The notes below the pieces were generated by a model. The model was not told the origin of the DNA and made no database searches. It saw only the letters and a list, made by a program, of their open reading frames with translations. Below, piece after piece: positions 25,248-33,318 of a DNA stretch of 64,000 nt. This DNA comes from Treponema sp. (GTDB lineage: Bacteria > Spirochaetota > Spirochaetia > Treponematales > Treponemataceae): assembly GCA_017963165.1 (NCBI GenBank), contig JAGCTZ010000180.1, positions 1 through 64,000 on the forward strand, given 5' to 3'. Within the stretch, counting starts at the first letter, position 1, and every line of letters begins with the position of its first letter. A program made the position numbers and the translations under genes.

Positions 25248-25714
25248 TTTACAGGTTCGCCAAAATTATGAACTCTTCCGTTTCCCCAACAATGCATGTA
25301 TTTAGTTGTAAACTTTAAGATTGTGTAATCTGGATCTGTAGGCCCCTTGTGATAATAAATTGTCCAGCCAAACTGCCAGAAATCTTCTTTTACAGCCTGG
25401 TCGGTAACTTCGTCGATTGTACCAATTGCAGAAACACCCTTGAACTGTTTTGGAAGAGTAAAATAAAGACATACATTATTATTTGCACGAATCTGACGGA
25501 TTTTTCGCGAAGAAGTATTTGTCGTCAAATAAATTGTGAGAGTCTCGCCGTCCACGCTGATTGCCTTGCCCTTAAGCTTTGGATATTTTTTTGGATTTGC
25601 AAGATTCAAAAGCGCACGAATTTCCGGGAAGCCTTCTGTCTCCTCTTTTCCAAAGGTTGCAATCTGAGCACATTCAGCCGTTTGAATTACTTTTACTACG
25701 TCGTTGATATTCAT
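25244..25714 (-). CDS. Pyridoxamine 5'-phosphate oxidase-like flavin-binding protein
   Basis: 156 residues with the split-barrel FMN-binding layout: a start helix (NDVVKVIQTAECAQIATF), then ISVDGETLTIYLTTN and NVCLYFTLPKQFKGVSAIGT, as in PNPOx-like general stress proteins. No substrate is implied. GTTTGGAGGAATAAAA precedes the ATG. It is translationally coupled to the HAD gene by an ATGA overlap. Confidence 0.86.
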   Translation of the reverse strand: MNINDVVKVIQTAECAQIATFGKEETEGFPEIRALLNLANPKKYPKLKGKAISVDGETLTIYLTTNTSSRKIRQIRANNNVCLYFTLPKQFKGVSAIGTIDEVTDQAVKEDFWQFGWTIYYHKGPTDPDYTILKFTTKYMHCWGNGRVHNFGEPVK

Positions 25715-25716
25715 TT

Positions 25717-26358
25717 TTATTCCTCCAAATTTTTTCTCATAATATAAGTCTCACCAGTCTGCGAAACAACTTCAAAACCCGCTTTTTCATACATGTGCAT
25801 TGGACCCGTAAACGCCATGCCCATATAGCCGCCGTCTTTTACAGGGTAAGCTTCGACATACTTAAAACCTTCTGACTTTGCGTCTTCGCAGACACGCTGC
25901 AATAGCATTGAAGCAATTCCTTTGCCACGGTAATCTGGTGAAATTTCAAAACAAACAATGGCTTTGACTTCGCCCGGGCCGTTGCAATTAGTAGCCGCTT
26001 CATCTTCTGGTGGAGTACGCAAATCAAACTCTCCAGTGTGATAATAATTCAATCTTTCGTTTGCATTGCACCAGCCTACAGAAACACCATTATCAAATAC
26101 AAGGTATCCCTGGATTTCTCCGGCAGCAACCATCCGCTCAGCAGATTCGCGCAGGGCCCTTACCCAGCCCATAAATCCGTTGCCGTATTCTTCTGCTTTT
26201 TGATAAAGTTCGACCTTCATCCTTTCTTTACTCAGGTTGAAGGCATTGCAGAAACATGGGGCAAAAGGCGATCCGTCGGAAAATGCCCTGTTATCAAAAA
26301 AATCAAAATAGTCTTTTGCCAGATCAGGCGTCAGTTTTTTTATTTCGAAAGTGTTCAT
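25717..26358 (-). CDS. GNAT family N-acetyltransferase
   Basis: 213 residues from ATG 26358. ICFEISPDYRGKGIASMLLQRV carries the R-G-K-G-I-A acetyl-CoA loop, and MAFTGPMHMYEKAGFEV ends the domain. No ribosome binding site is present; TATAAT ends seven bases before the ATG. An ATG at 26379 would precede the -35 box and is rejected. It stops two bases before the PNPOx-like gene, so the operon 26358-25717-25244-24627-24192-23357 may share this promoter. Acceptor unknown. Confidence 0.86.
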   Translation of the reverse strand: MNTFEIKKLTPDLAKDYFDFFDNRAFSDGSPFAPCFCNAFNLSKERMKVELYQKAEEYGNGFMGWVRALRESAERMVAAGEIQGYLVFDNGVSVGWCNANERLNYYHTGEFDLRTPPEDEAATNCNGPGEVKAIVCFEISPDYRGKGIASMLLQRVCEDAKSEGFKYVEAYPVKDGGYMGMAFTGPMHMYEKAGFEVVSQTGETYIMRKNLEE

Positions 26359-26365
26359 GATATTA

Positions 26366-26394
26366 ATTATATGGGGCAATATAGGATTTGTAAA
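26366..26394 (-). promoter_or_regulatory. Near-consensus promoter giving a leaderless mRNA
   Basis: Minus strand: TTTACA (26389-26394), a 17-base spacer, TATAAT (26366-26371), then seven bases to the ATG at 26358. It fits into the 52-base gap after the isochorismatase-like stop at 26411. No ribosome binding site is present. Confidence 0.82.
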
Positions 26395-26410
26395 TTGCGA
26401 AATGATATTG

Positions 26411-26959
26411 TCAAGCCAGTAAATTTTTCATTTCTTCTATCATCACAACCTGGAGCTTTGTGAGATTCTGAATATATTCTTCTGATTTTTTATAATCTTC
26501 GAACAGGGATTCTATACAATCAGAAACCCAAAATAAATTGTAACCGCGATTAAAGGCGTCCATTGTTGTCATTCGAACACAAACATCACCAGAAAAGCCT
26601 GCTATAAATAGTGTATCGATTTTGTTCTGCTGCAAAATTTCATTCAATTCTGTTTCATAAAAACTGGAAAAGCGTTTTTTGATTATAACGGTTTCATTTT
26701 CTTGCGGGAGCGCACTCGGAATTATTTCGCAGTCTTCTGTGTTTTCCATGCACCACATTGCATCTCGGGTTTTATAAGCTTCCGGCCAATTTGATTTATC
26801 TTTTTTGTAAACTGTAATTACATGAATTATTTTGATTTTTGTCTGACGCGCAAATTGAAGCAGCTTTTCGATATTCGGATTGATTTTGTTTTCAAACTTT
26901 GAGATGGCGAGATTATAAAAATATTTCTGAAGATCGATTATGATAATTGCTGGGGTCAT
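26411..26959 (-). CDS. Isochorismatase-family cysteine hydrolase
   Basis: 182 residues. Asp9 in IIIIDLQ, a Lys in KKRFSSFY near 91 and the nucleophile Cys in AGFSGDVCVRMT make the D-K-C triad of nicotinamidase/isochorismatase-like hydrolases. Start set by AGGAGAAAAAAAAC. Substrate not predictable, though nicotinamidase or another amidase is typical. Confidence 0.86.
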   Translation of the reverse strand: MTPAIIIIDLQKYFYNLAISKFENKINPNIEKLLQFARQTKIKIIHVITVYKKDKSNWPEAYKTRDAMWCMENTEDCEIIPSALPQENETVIIKKRFSSFYETELNEILQQNKIDTLFIAGFSGDVCVRMTTMDAFNRGYNLFWVSDCIESLFEDYKKSEEYIQNLTKLQVVMIEEMKNLLA

Positions 26960-26971
26960 GTTTTTTTTCTC

Positions 26972-27448
26972 CTAAGAACTTTGTTCATCAGCATAATACA
27001 TTTTTGCCAATCTATATCCTTCTTCTATCTGGGCTTTTCCAACTTCTCCCCAGTTTAACAATTTAATTGCCTGAGCTGGCGAAACAAATAATCTTTCATA
27101 CAGTTTTCCATTATCTGTATCTGGTCTGTTTTCACCCATTTTATCAACCTGAGCGATCATTCTGATTTGTGCAAAAGGCTTTGTACCAGTCCCCTCATCC
27201 ACGACCTGATAGCCCGCCATATGAATATTTTTAATTGTCATATTGGCTTCTTCCAGTAATTCTCGCCGCAAAGTATCTTCTCTTGTTTTATCAAATGGCT
27301 CCGGACGTCCACCGGTCAAAAAATACTGACCTTCGTATTTCCTCAAAAATACATTGAAATTTTCGTCAAAAACAATTCCATAAACCTGTTTGATTTCCAG
27401 GTCTTCCGGAACTTCGCCGTTAATCCATTTGTATGTAACTTCAGACAT
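26972..27448 (-). CDS. NUDIX hydrolase
   Basis: 158 residues. GGRPEPFDKTREDTLRRELL into EEANM is a NUDIX box with the REL-LEE core, and QVYGIVFDENFNVFLRKYEG is the first strand. TATAAT ends six bases before the ATG (27455-27460) on the minus strand and no ribosome binding site is close, so the transcript is probably leaderless. Divergent from the regulator at 27529. Substrate not visible. Confidence 0.88.
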   Translation of the reverse strand: MSEVTYKWINGEVPEDLEIKQVYGIVFDENFNVFLRKYEGQYFLTGGRPEPFDKTREDTLRRELLEEANMTIKNIHMAGYQVVDEGTGTKPFAQIRMIAQVDKMGENRPDTDNGKLYERLFVSPAQAIKLLNWGEVGKAQIEEGYRLAKMYYADEQSS

Positions 27449-27454
27449 AGTATT

Positions 27455-27500
27455 ATTATATCACCTTTTTTTTAATTTTTCTCAAAATCCGTGCTATAAT
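27455..27500. promoter_or_regulatory. Divergent promoter region between the NUDIX and HTH genes
   Basis: A minus-strand TATAAT at 27455-27460 serves the NUDIX gene, with ATG six bases on. A plus-strand TATAAT at 27495-27500 serves the HTH gene 28 bases before its ATG, which also has GTGAGG as ribosome binding site. The two -10 boxes are about 35 bases apart, so expression of both may be linked to the regulator. -35 boxes are weak. Confidence 0.5.
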
Positions 27501-27528
27501 AAATCATCAATTCAAAGTGAGGCGCCCG

Positions 27529-27975
27529 ATGGAAGTTTTCGAAATACTTAAACAACTTCGCGAAAAAAATAATCTTACTCAGGAAGAGATGGCTGTTCGC
27601 GTAAACATTACAAGACAGGCCGTAAGCAGATGGGAAACTGGGGAGACACAGCCTAACCCGCAGATGCTCATTGTTCTTTCACGAGAGTTTGATGTTTCTA
27701 TAAATACTCTGCTGGGATCGCCGCGCAAGCTTTTCTGTCAGTGCTGTGGAATGCCTCTTACAGAAGATTCCATGATTAGCCGAGAGCCGGACAAAACCTT
27801 TAACGAAGACTACTGTAAATGGTGCTACAAGGACGGCGAATTTATTTACAAGCAGAAAGACTCACTCATCGATTTTCTTCTGGAGCACATGCCTAACCCG
27901 CAGAACCAGAGTGAAGACGAACGCCGCGAGTTTTATGACAACATGCTGTCGCAGCTCAAACATTGGAAGGCATAG
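27529..27975 (+). CDS. XRE-type HTH regulator with zinc ribbon
   Basis: 148 residues. LTQEEMAVRVNITRQAVSRW is the HTH in the N-terminal 60, and the C-terminal half carries LFCQCCGMPL and DYCKWCY, four Cys forming a zinc ribbon typical of the Gram-positive and spirochaete proteins of this class. GTGAGG upstream of ATG 27529 decides the start over the GTG at 27517. Probably binds the divergent promoter. Confidence 0.88.
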   Translation: MEVFEILKQLREKNNLTQEEMAVRVNITRQAVSRWETGETQPNPQMLIVLSREFDVSINTLLGSPRKLFCQCCGMPLTEDSMISREPDKTFNEDYCKWCYKDGEFIYKQKDSLIDFLLEHMPNPQNQSEDERREFYDNMLSQLKHWKA

Positions 27976-28062
27976 GTCGCGCGTCAGTTCCCAAAAAGCA
28001 ACAACCTGTTTCTTTTTTGTACCCCTCCCCCATGCTATACTAATGTCATAAGGAGGATTCAT

Positions 28063-28617
28063 ATGCCAAGACCAACCACCAAAGACGACCTGCTCAAAGC
28101 AGCACAGGAAAACTACACAGAACTCATGAACTTTATCGACGGGATGACAGAAAAGGAGCTCAATACTCCGTTTGATTTTTCGGGCCAGCCAAGCAAAAAA
28201 GAAGCACACTGGAGCCGCGACAAAAACGTACGCGACGTTCTGATTCACCTGTACGAATGGCACAAGCTCATGATGCAGTTCCCAAAAAACAATGCAAAAG
28301 TAACCGACAGCAAAAACGCAATTTCAATTCTGCCGCCGGATTACAGCTGGAAAACCTACGGCGCTATGAACATCATGTTCTGGAAAAACCATCAGGCAAC
28401 AAGCCTCGAGTCAGCAAAAGCCCTGTTCAAAAAAAGCCACGCCGACGTCATGAAGCTCATCCAAAGCTACTCCAACGAAGAACTCTTCAAAGCAAAATAT
28501 TTCTGCTGGACCGGCAATTCCTGCCTCGGTTCCTTCTTCGTAAGCAACACCTCCAGCCACTACGCCTGGGCGTTGAAAAAACTGAAGGCTCACAGGAAGA
28601 ATTGCAAAGGTAAATAG
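28063..28617 (+). CDS. ClbS/DfsB family four-helix bundle protein
   Basis: 184 residues. The N-terminal MPRPTTKDDLLKAAQENY and the RDVLIHLYEWHKLM segment are diagnostic of the DUF1706/DfsB-ClbS family. Known ClbS protects cells from colibactin by cyclopropane hydrolysis; most relatives have no proven substrate. Ribosome binding site AAGGAGG is perfect and TATACT (28036-28041) is a likely -10 box. Confidence 0.9.
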   Translation: MPRPTTKDDLLKAAQENYTELMNFIDGMTEKELNTPFDFSGQPSKKEAHWSRDKNVRDVLIHLYEWHKLMMQFPKNNAKVTDSKNAISILPPDYSWKTYGAMNIMFWKNHQATSLESAKALFKKSHADVMKLIQSYSNEELFKAKYFCWTGNSCLGSFFVSNTSSHYAWALKKLKAHRKNCKGK

Positions 28618-28624
28618 TAACTAA

Positions 28625-28713
28625 GGAGGGGAAAGCCTTCCCCTCGCTCCAACCGCCTGCGGCGTTTTCCGCTACCCCTTCTCCTAGGGGCTTTGCCCCT
28701 AAGACCCCTGCGG
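28625..28713. repeat. GC-rich palindromic intergenic element, copy 2
   Basis: Starts GGAGGGGAAAGCCTTCCCC, then CTACCCCTTCTCCTAGGGG and GGGGCTTTGCCCC, and ends near 28713. It is the best-conserved copy relative to 23277. It lies between the ClbS-like gene and the 62-residue ORF. Confidence 0.75.
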
Positions 28714-28756
28714 AATACAACTTGACACATCAATTATATAATAGCACTATTATAAT

Positions 28757-28945
28757 ATGAAAAAGTCAGTTGGATATGCATCATGTATTTTAAAAAATCA
28801 TTTGTCTCAAAAAAGTGAAGATTCTGATATCTGCATTTCCCCAGAAGTTTCGAACTCATCTCCATTTGCTGGAATCAAAACTCTTTTTGATATAAAGCAT
28901 GACGATATTATGCAATCTCTCAGAGAAACCAGAGAAGAAAACTAG
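28757..28945 (+). CDS. Small hypothetical protein, 62 residues
   Basis: A soluble acidic protein with two Cys (Cys10, Cys26) and C-terminal helix DDIMQSLRETREEN, a shape seen in antitoxins, but no antitoxin family can be assigned. There is no ribosome binding site. TTGACA (28722-28727) with a TATAAT-like region nearby suggests its own promoter, though box spacing is ambiguous (9, 17 or 20). May be a real small gene or a remnant. Confidence 0.45.
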   Translation: MKKSVGYASCILKNHLSQKSEDSDICISPEVSNSSPFAGIKTLFDIKHDDIMQSLRETREEN

Positions 28946-28963
28946 GATTGTAATTAATATTTC

Positions 28964-29422
28964 TTACTCTTTGTCCAAACTAAAGTGAAAAACTCTTATC
29001 GTTCTATCCAACTCTTCAGAAACGATTTTGAAGCCGCACTTTTTTGTATAAAAGTTGATATTCTTTTCTTTATCTGTCGGAGTTACTAATTCAATTTTTT
29101 TCCAATCTTTGTTTTGTTCCTTAAAAAACTCAAGTAATTTATGGCCGATTCCTTGCCGCTGATATTCGGGGATCACACAAAGAGCCCCCAGATAATAAAG
29201 ACCGTCATCCTTCTTTGAAACAGATATAGTGCCAACCGGATTTTCACCGTCATATGCTATATATTTTAAGGTCTCATTAATTGATTTTTCCATGTCGCTG
29301 ACAGACTTGCCGTAACCAGGACATTCACCATATTTTACATAATCCTCGTAGAAGGCTTTGTTGTAAATATCAACGAGAACCTGTGCATCTTCGGCCATGG
29401 CTTTTTTAATCTGAATATCCAA
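28964..29422 (-). CDS. GNAT family N-acetyltransferase
   Basis: 152 residues. LGALCVIPEYQRQGIGHKLL has a full R-Q-G-I-G acetyl-CoA loop, and KNINFYTKKCGFKIV is the C-terminal motif. The start is TTG (29420-29422) with GGAG eight bases upstream; no ATG gives a better N-terminus. It follows the MazG-like stop by a few bases. Confidence 0.86.
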   Translation of the reverse strand: MDIQIKKAMAEDAQVLVDIYNKAFYEDYVKYGECPGYGKSVSDMEKSINETLKYIAYDGENPVGTISVSKKDDGLYYLGALCVIPEYQRQGIGHKLLEFFKEQNKDWKKIELVTPTDKEKNINFYTKKCGFKIVSEELDRTIRVFHFSLDKE

Positions 29423-29423
29423 A

Positions 29424-29744
29424 TTAAAACTCCGTATACTTTTTATTGTTCCCGCGTGCTTTGTCCACAGGATATTTCTTTTCGTTCATGTCCATCTTCA
29501 TGTTTATGATTTCGTCTTCGTCCAGACCAAGCACGTCTAAAAGATCGCGACAATAAACAAGGACATCGGCCAACTCTTCTTTTACATGCTGAAGGTCGTA
29601 ATCTGTGTCGCTCCACTGAAAGCATTCGAGGAGTTCATTCGCCTCTATCGAAATTGATTTTGCAAGATTTGCAGGGCTATGGTACTGCCCCCAATCGCGG
29701 TCTTTAACAAATTGTCTGATTCTGTTTATGGTTTGATCGGTCAT
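29424..29744 (-). CDS. MazG-like nucleotide pyrophosphohydrolase
   Basis: 106 residues from ATG 29744 (AAGAAGGAGTATAAA upstream). ISIEANELLECFQW and VKEELADVLVYCRDL give the E-x-x-E...E-x-x-D metal site of MazG-type NTP pyrophosphohydrolases that clean up non-canonical nucleotides. The longer frame to 29819 is inside the methyltransferase gene and is rejected. Confidence 0.88.
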   Translation of the reverse strand: MTDQTINRIRQFVKDRDWGQYHSPANLAKSISIEANELLECFQWSDTDYDLQHVKEELADVLVYCRDLLDVLGLDEDEIINMKMDMNEKKYPVDKARGNNKKYTEF

Positions 29745-29745
29745 T

Positions 29746-30384
29746 TTATACTCCTTCTTTTCTTGCAACAAAAAGCCCGTAATTTTCCTTTCCACCATTG
29801 CTCGAAGTAATCTGCGCAAATCCTGATTTTTCCAGAGCGTCTATTTCATTTTCAGTTGTGAGAGGAATATCAATGTGTTTGGTGTCATCGGTATTGTTTT
29901 CCAATTCCACCAGTTGTTCGGCTTCTTCTTCCGACGTCAGCGCAATCAAATCACAATTGATAAACTGACCGCCAGACTTAAGACAATCTCTAATCTTCTT
30001 TAGCAATCGGATTTTCTCATCCTTCTTAAAATGATGAAAAGCTGAAGTTGTAATCACGGCGTCAAAATCTGCTCCAAACGGAACTTCAAAAAAGTCGCCG
30101 CAAATTGTCGTTACGTGGCTGGCAAAATCACGCGTCTTCAACTTTTCTAACATATTCTCGGTGATGTCGATTACTGTCACCTGCACGTCTGGAAACAACT
30201 CAAACAAATGAATCAACTCAAGTCCTGTTCCGCCGCCCAAATCCAGAATCTTTTTTGCGCTCTTGTCCAGACTTTCAGCCAGCAAAACTTTTGTTTTCAT
30301 ATATTCACTGTGCACATCATCATAGGTGTCAATTTTGCCATTAAAAAACGCGCGGACTTTTTGATTTCGTTCTTCCAGTGTCAT
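29746..30384 (-). CDS. Class I SAM-dependent methyltransferase
   Basis: 212 residues from ATG 30384. KKILDLGGGTGLELIHLF is motif I with an unusual LGGGTG, followed by VTVIDITENML and FDAVITTSAFHHF. Ribosome binding site GTGGAG is upstream. The tautomerase gene overlaps its start by four bases (ATGA), so they are coupled. Substrate unknown. Confidence 0.9.
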   Translation of the reverse strand: MTLEERNQKVRAFFNGKIDTYDDVHSEYMKTKVLLAESLDKSAKKILDLGGGTGLELIHLFELFPDVQVTVIDITENMLEKLKTRDFASHVTTICGDFFEVPFGADFDAVITTSAFHHFKKDEKIRLLKKIRDCLKSGGQFINCDLIALTSEEEAEQLVELENNTDDTKHIDIPLTTENEIDALEKSGFAQITSSNGGKENYGLFVARKEGV

Positions 30385-30737
30385 TTTTGCACTCCACCCA
30401 TCCCCCAGTTTTCCAGAGGCGGTTCGTTCATCACTATAAAGACATCGGTGGCGGCTATTTTGAGTCGCTCGCACAAGAGTCCCGTAATTTTTTCAATTGC
30501 GCATTTTTTCTGCTCGCGGGTTCTTCCCGGAAAAATTGTGAATTCAATAATCATAAAGTTTTCGGTTTTACCTTCCGGCGCCTCCCAGCAAGATTTGTCA
30601 AATTCCTCAATTCTCTGAAACCTGTCCCAGTCGGCAATTCCAAAGGCGTCAATCAATCCTTCGTGAATACAATCAAAAACCGTCTTTTTAAAATCTGGAG
30701 TTTTTCCAGCAAGCATATTAACTTTTACCAATGGCAT
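30381..30737 (-). CDS. Tautomerase-superfamily protein
   Basis: 118 residues. MPLVKVNMLAGKTPDFKKTV gives the N-terminal catalytic Pro2 of the 4-OT/MIF superfamily, and PPLENWGMGG closes the domain. Pro2 should act as the general base after Met removal. GAGGGAGAAAAAGA precedes the ATG. Overlaps the methyltransferase. Confidence 0.86.
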   Translation of the reverse strand: MPLVKVNMLAGKTPDFKKTVFDCIHEGLIDAFGIADWDRFQRIEEFDKSCWEAPEGKTENFMIIEFTIFPGRTREQKKCAIEKITGLLCERLKIAATDVFIVMNEPPLENWGMGGVQK

Positions 30738-30752
30738 TCTTTTTCTCCCTCG

Positions 30753-31331
30753 TTAATTATCTAATTCCAAAGTCCAGATTAACTGAATTTCATTTTCCAG
30801 TCCCGGCTCCGATGCGTAGGCATTCGTGTCTATTTTAGAAATAACGGCTCCCTGCTTTCTGTAAAATCTGCAGGCGGTCACATTGTTGTTCTGACTTTCG
30901 ATTATCATTTTTTTGTAGCCTTTTTCTTGTGCCACACTTTTTGCCTGGTCAAAAAGCTTCTGCCCTATTTCCTGATGTTTATATTTATCATCAACGCGGA
31001 TATCCCACAGAACGCAGGCATTCTTCATTCCACCCAGCATGTATAGATTTGGAGTAGGTCCAGCAAGTGTCACCGCTCCAACAGGCTTATCATCATCAAA
31101 GGCCATAAAAAAATGCCAGGTAGAAATATCAAATTCTTTTTCATATTCAGTCGCGCGCTCGTATTTAGCAAGGTCTTTTACACAAGGTGCAACAGGAACT
31201 TCCTCAAACTCAATTCCACCAAGCCCACCGTCAATTCTGCGGAGCTGCAATTCCGAGTGCACATCAACGTTCATGGGAATCTTGTCGTATAATTCAAAAT
31301 ACGATTTGTCTACCTTTTTAATTGTTATCAT
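30753..31331 (-). CDS. GNAT family N-acetyltransferase
   Basis: 192 residues. LWDIRVDDKYKHQEIGQKLF is the acetyl-CoA loop, where the usual Gly-rich R/QxxGxG/A reads HQEIGQ, and NVTACRFYRKQGAVIS is the C-terminal motif. AGGTTTTT precedes the ATG. Streptothricin-acetyltransferase-like layout is possible but not certain. Confidence 0.82.
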   Translation of the reverse strand: MITIKKVDKSYFELYDKIPMNVDVHSELQLRRIDGGLGGIEFEEVPVAPCVKDLAKYERATEYEKEFDISTWHFFMAFDDDKPVGAVTLAGPTPNLYMLGGMKNACVLWDIRVDDKYKHQEIGQKLFDQAKSVAQEKGYKKMIIESQNNNVTACRFYRKQGAVISKIDTNAYASEPGLENEIQLIWTLELDN

Positions 31332-31352
31332 AAAAACCTCGCAAGAAATATT

Positions 31353-31910
31353 TTACTCTCCTTCCCATTCGCTGCGTAAAATTGAATACCAGCACTGGTC
31401 CACAATACCCTGATTGTTTCTGTCGGCGCTGCGGAGGGTTCCTTCATATTTCATACCACACTTTTTCATAACCATTCCCGAATGCGGATTATTAGGATCA
31501 TGATAAGCACGGATACTGTTTACTCCAACCTGTTCAAAGAAAAAATCAATTACAGCATGAAGAACTTCTGTCATAATTCCCTGATGCCACCATTTTCTTC
31601 CGAGCGCGTAACCAAACTCAACAGCTTCAATTTCGTCTTTAGGAAGTCCGTGAATATTTCCGATAGGTTCGTCTCCGTTTTCCTTGAGTGTTATTGCCCA
31701 CACATAATAATCATTTTTTTCATATGAAGGAATCCAGCTGTCCAAAACCCATTTGCTCACACCAACATTCTTATGAGTGGGCCAGGTCATAAACTTTGTT
31801 ACTTCTGGATCAGATGCCCAGTTTTTAAACATAGCCGTCGCATCGTCAATTGTGAATCGTCGCAAAATCAGCCGCTCTGTTTCTAATTGAATTGTTCCTT
31901 TGTGATTCAT
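31353..31910 (-). CDS. GNAT acetyltransferase, RimJ/RimL-like
   Basis: 185 residues. TERLILRRFTIDDATAMFKN is the RimJ/L-type N-terminus, FGYALGRKWWHQGIMTEVLH is the acetyl-CoA loop and NPHSGMVMKKCGMKYEGTLR is the C-terminal motif. AAAAGGAAAAAA precedes the ATG. Probably acts on an alpha-amine of a protein or small molecule. Confidence 0.92.
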   Translation of the reverse strand: MNHKGTIQLETERLILRRFTIDDATAMFKNWASDPEVTKFMTWPTHKNVGVSKWVLDSWIPSYEKNDYYVWAITLKENGDEPIGNIHGLPKDEIEAVEFGYALGRKWWHQGIMTEVLHAVIDFFFEQVGVNSIRAYHDPNNPHSGMVMKKCGMKYEGTLRSADRNNQGIVDQCWYSILRSEWEGE

Positions 31911-31920
31911 TTTTTTCCTT

Positions 31921-32154
31921 TTACCTATCTTTTATTGTATCATCACCTTGAAGTTTTGAACACAATAGAGGTGAGTTTTCATCATAATCAATATCAAAAA
32001 GATTGCTCAAAAGAATCGGGTCATAATGCCAGACAATCCGTTCCTTACCAACCAGCTCCGAAACACACCTGAACTTTTCTATAACTTCCATTTTGCGTGG
32101 AACATTTTTTTCAATCGTCTGATCGTAAGAAGTTAACGTGAACTGAAAATCCAA
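31921..32154 (-). pseudogene. Internal fragment of a DUF1848-family gene
   Basis: The frame reads FQFTLTSYDQTIEKNVPRK and VIEKFRCVSELVGKERIVWH followed by YDPILLSNLFDIDY, all closely like the middle of DUF1848 proteins (about 300 residues, usually starting well before this). Both ends of that protein are missing; the matching part ends near 32000. The nominal start is TTG inside the GNAT gene upstream, where it fuses to the 3' end. It is a remnant left by a deletion. Confidence 0.72.
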
Positions 32155-32699
32155 TACCCATTGAACGCAACGCCATCTTTTGCAACCAGGAGAGAATCTG
32201 TTTTTTCAAAACCAAAAGCTTCGGCTGCCGCAGCACGTTCCACCGCATAAATCGGAATCTTAGTCACAACCTGATTACAGTCAAACATTTCAAAAATATG
32301 CGAAACAATAAGCGACATGATATCCTTCAACGCATCTGCCTTTTCATAACAACTGCCAACATCAAGCCTCAAAACTCCAGATTCATTAAAATCATCTTCG
32401 GAAAGCCGTTTGAACGACTCTATAGTACCAATCGCCTTACCAGTTGTTTTATCAATAATAGCCCAGCGCACAAACCACTTTTCGCGATAAGAATAAAGCC
32501 AGAAATCTATAGCCTTATCCATTTGTTCTTTCGTGTGATAATAAAAATTATCTCCATCACAATTGTCGCTGTTAAAAAACGGAAGCGCATTTTTGTCTCC
32601 GTAAACTTTAAGCAAATCTTCCGAATCTGACTTTTCTACAAAACGCAAAAGCCAGCGTTCGTTTTCAAATTCAGGACATTCTTCGTAAATGTTTTTCAT
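32133..32699 (-). CDS. GNAT acetyltransferase, RimJ/RimL-like
   Basis: 188 residues from ATG 32699 (AAGGAGAAACATTAT upstream). ENERWLLRFVEKSDSEDLLK is the RimJ/L-like start and VERAAAAEAFGFEKTD the C-terminal motif. The acetyl-CoA loop lacks a clear Gly-rich motif (VGSCYEKADALKDIM). It ends GYWIFSSR, overlapping the DUF1848 fragment, so its last residues may have been changed by the same deletion. Confidence 0.8.
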   Translation of the reverse strand: MKNIYEECPEFENERWLLRFVEKSDSEDLLKVYGDKNALPFFNSDNCDGDNFYYHTKEQMDKAIDFWLYSYREKWFVRWAIIDKTTGKAIGTIESFKRLSEDDFNESGVLRLDVGSCYEKADALKDIMSLIVSHIFEMFDCNQVVTKIPIYAVERAAAAEAFGFEKTDSLLVAKDGVAFNGYWIFSSR

Positions 32700-32720
32700 A
32701 TAATGTTTCTCCTTATACAT

Positions 32721-32800
32721 GGATTGCTTCGTCTCTTCGTTCCTCGCTATACGATGAGCGGGTTCTTCGATTAGTGGTTGCTGAGCATATCGAAGCTCAC
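32721..32800. repeat. Degenerate dispersed repeat sequence
   Basis: GGATTGCTTCGTCTCTTCGT resembles the common bacterial GATTGCTTCGTCGCTTC element, and GGTTGCTGAGCATATCGAAG at 32777-32796 resembles the CCTGAGCTTGTCGAAGG element of this window. It sits between the NUDIX stop at 32809 and the GNAT start at 32699. It looks like a decayed repeat cluster. Confidence 0.5.
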
Positions 32801-32808
32801 GGCCACGT

Positions 32809-33288
32809 TTATTTTACATGCTTGAGCATTTCCTGACCAATCAGTTCGGTGTCGGACATTGACAAAAGCTCCTGTGCTGTAACCCAGCGGTAATCACAGG
32901 TCTCACCTTTCTGAAACTTTATGGAATCTTTTGCACAATCGGTCACACATAAAAAACGACAATGGATACAAGTCCTGCCCAAAGACCAGTCCAGTCTTTC
33001 AAGCGACGAAGCAACTATTCCGGTTTCTTCGCGAAGCTCACGTAGCGCACCCTCAAGCGCACTTTCTCCCTGCAATGCCGAACCACCAGCCGTAGCCTCC
33101 CACATATTCGGAAAAAGAGGTTTGGTCGGATCACGCTTCATCAAAAGATAAGTTCCATCAACATACCTTACAAGAACTTCACAAACAAGATGATAAACAC
33201 CAGCTGGAATTTTATCCTGCTCTTCGCGGATTAAAGTAAGTCCTTCGATTTTTTCAAAATTAGAATTATATGCATCCCAAAGTTCCAT
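32809..33288 (-). CDS. NUDIX hydrolase
   Basis: 159 residues. GGSALQGESALEGALRELREETG is a canonical NUDIX box (G-x5-E-x7-R-E-x2-E-E-x-G). The preceding VRYVDGTYLLMKRDPTK and N-terminal WDAYN are typical of MutT/IDI-like proteins. AAGGAGTTTTTAAA fixes the start. Substrate unknown. Confidence 0.92.
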   Translation of the reverse strand: MELWDAYNSNFEKIEGLTLIREEQDKIPAGVYHLVCEVLVRYVDGTYLLMKRDPTKPLFPNMWEATAGGSALQGESALEGALRELREETGIVASSLERLDWSLGRTCIHCRFLCVTDCAKDSIKFQKGETCDYRWVTAQELLSMSDTELIGQEMLKHVK

Positions 33289-33318
33289 TTTAAAAACTCC
33301 TTTTTCAAAATCAACCTG

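Noticed and set aside
28757..28945. Toxin-antitoxin antitoxin
   Set aside because: The helical acidic C-terminus is antitoxin-like, but there is no toxin partner and no family match.
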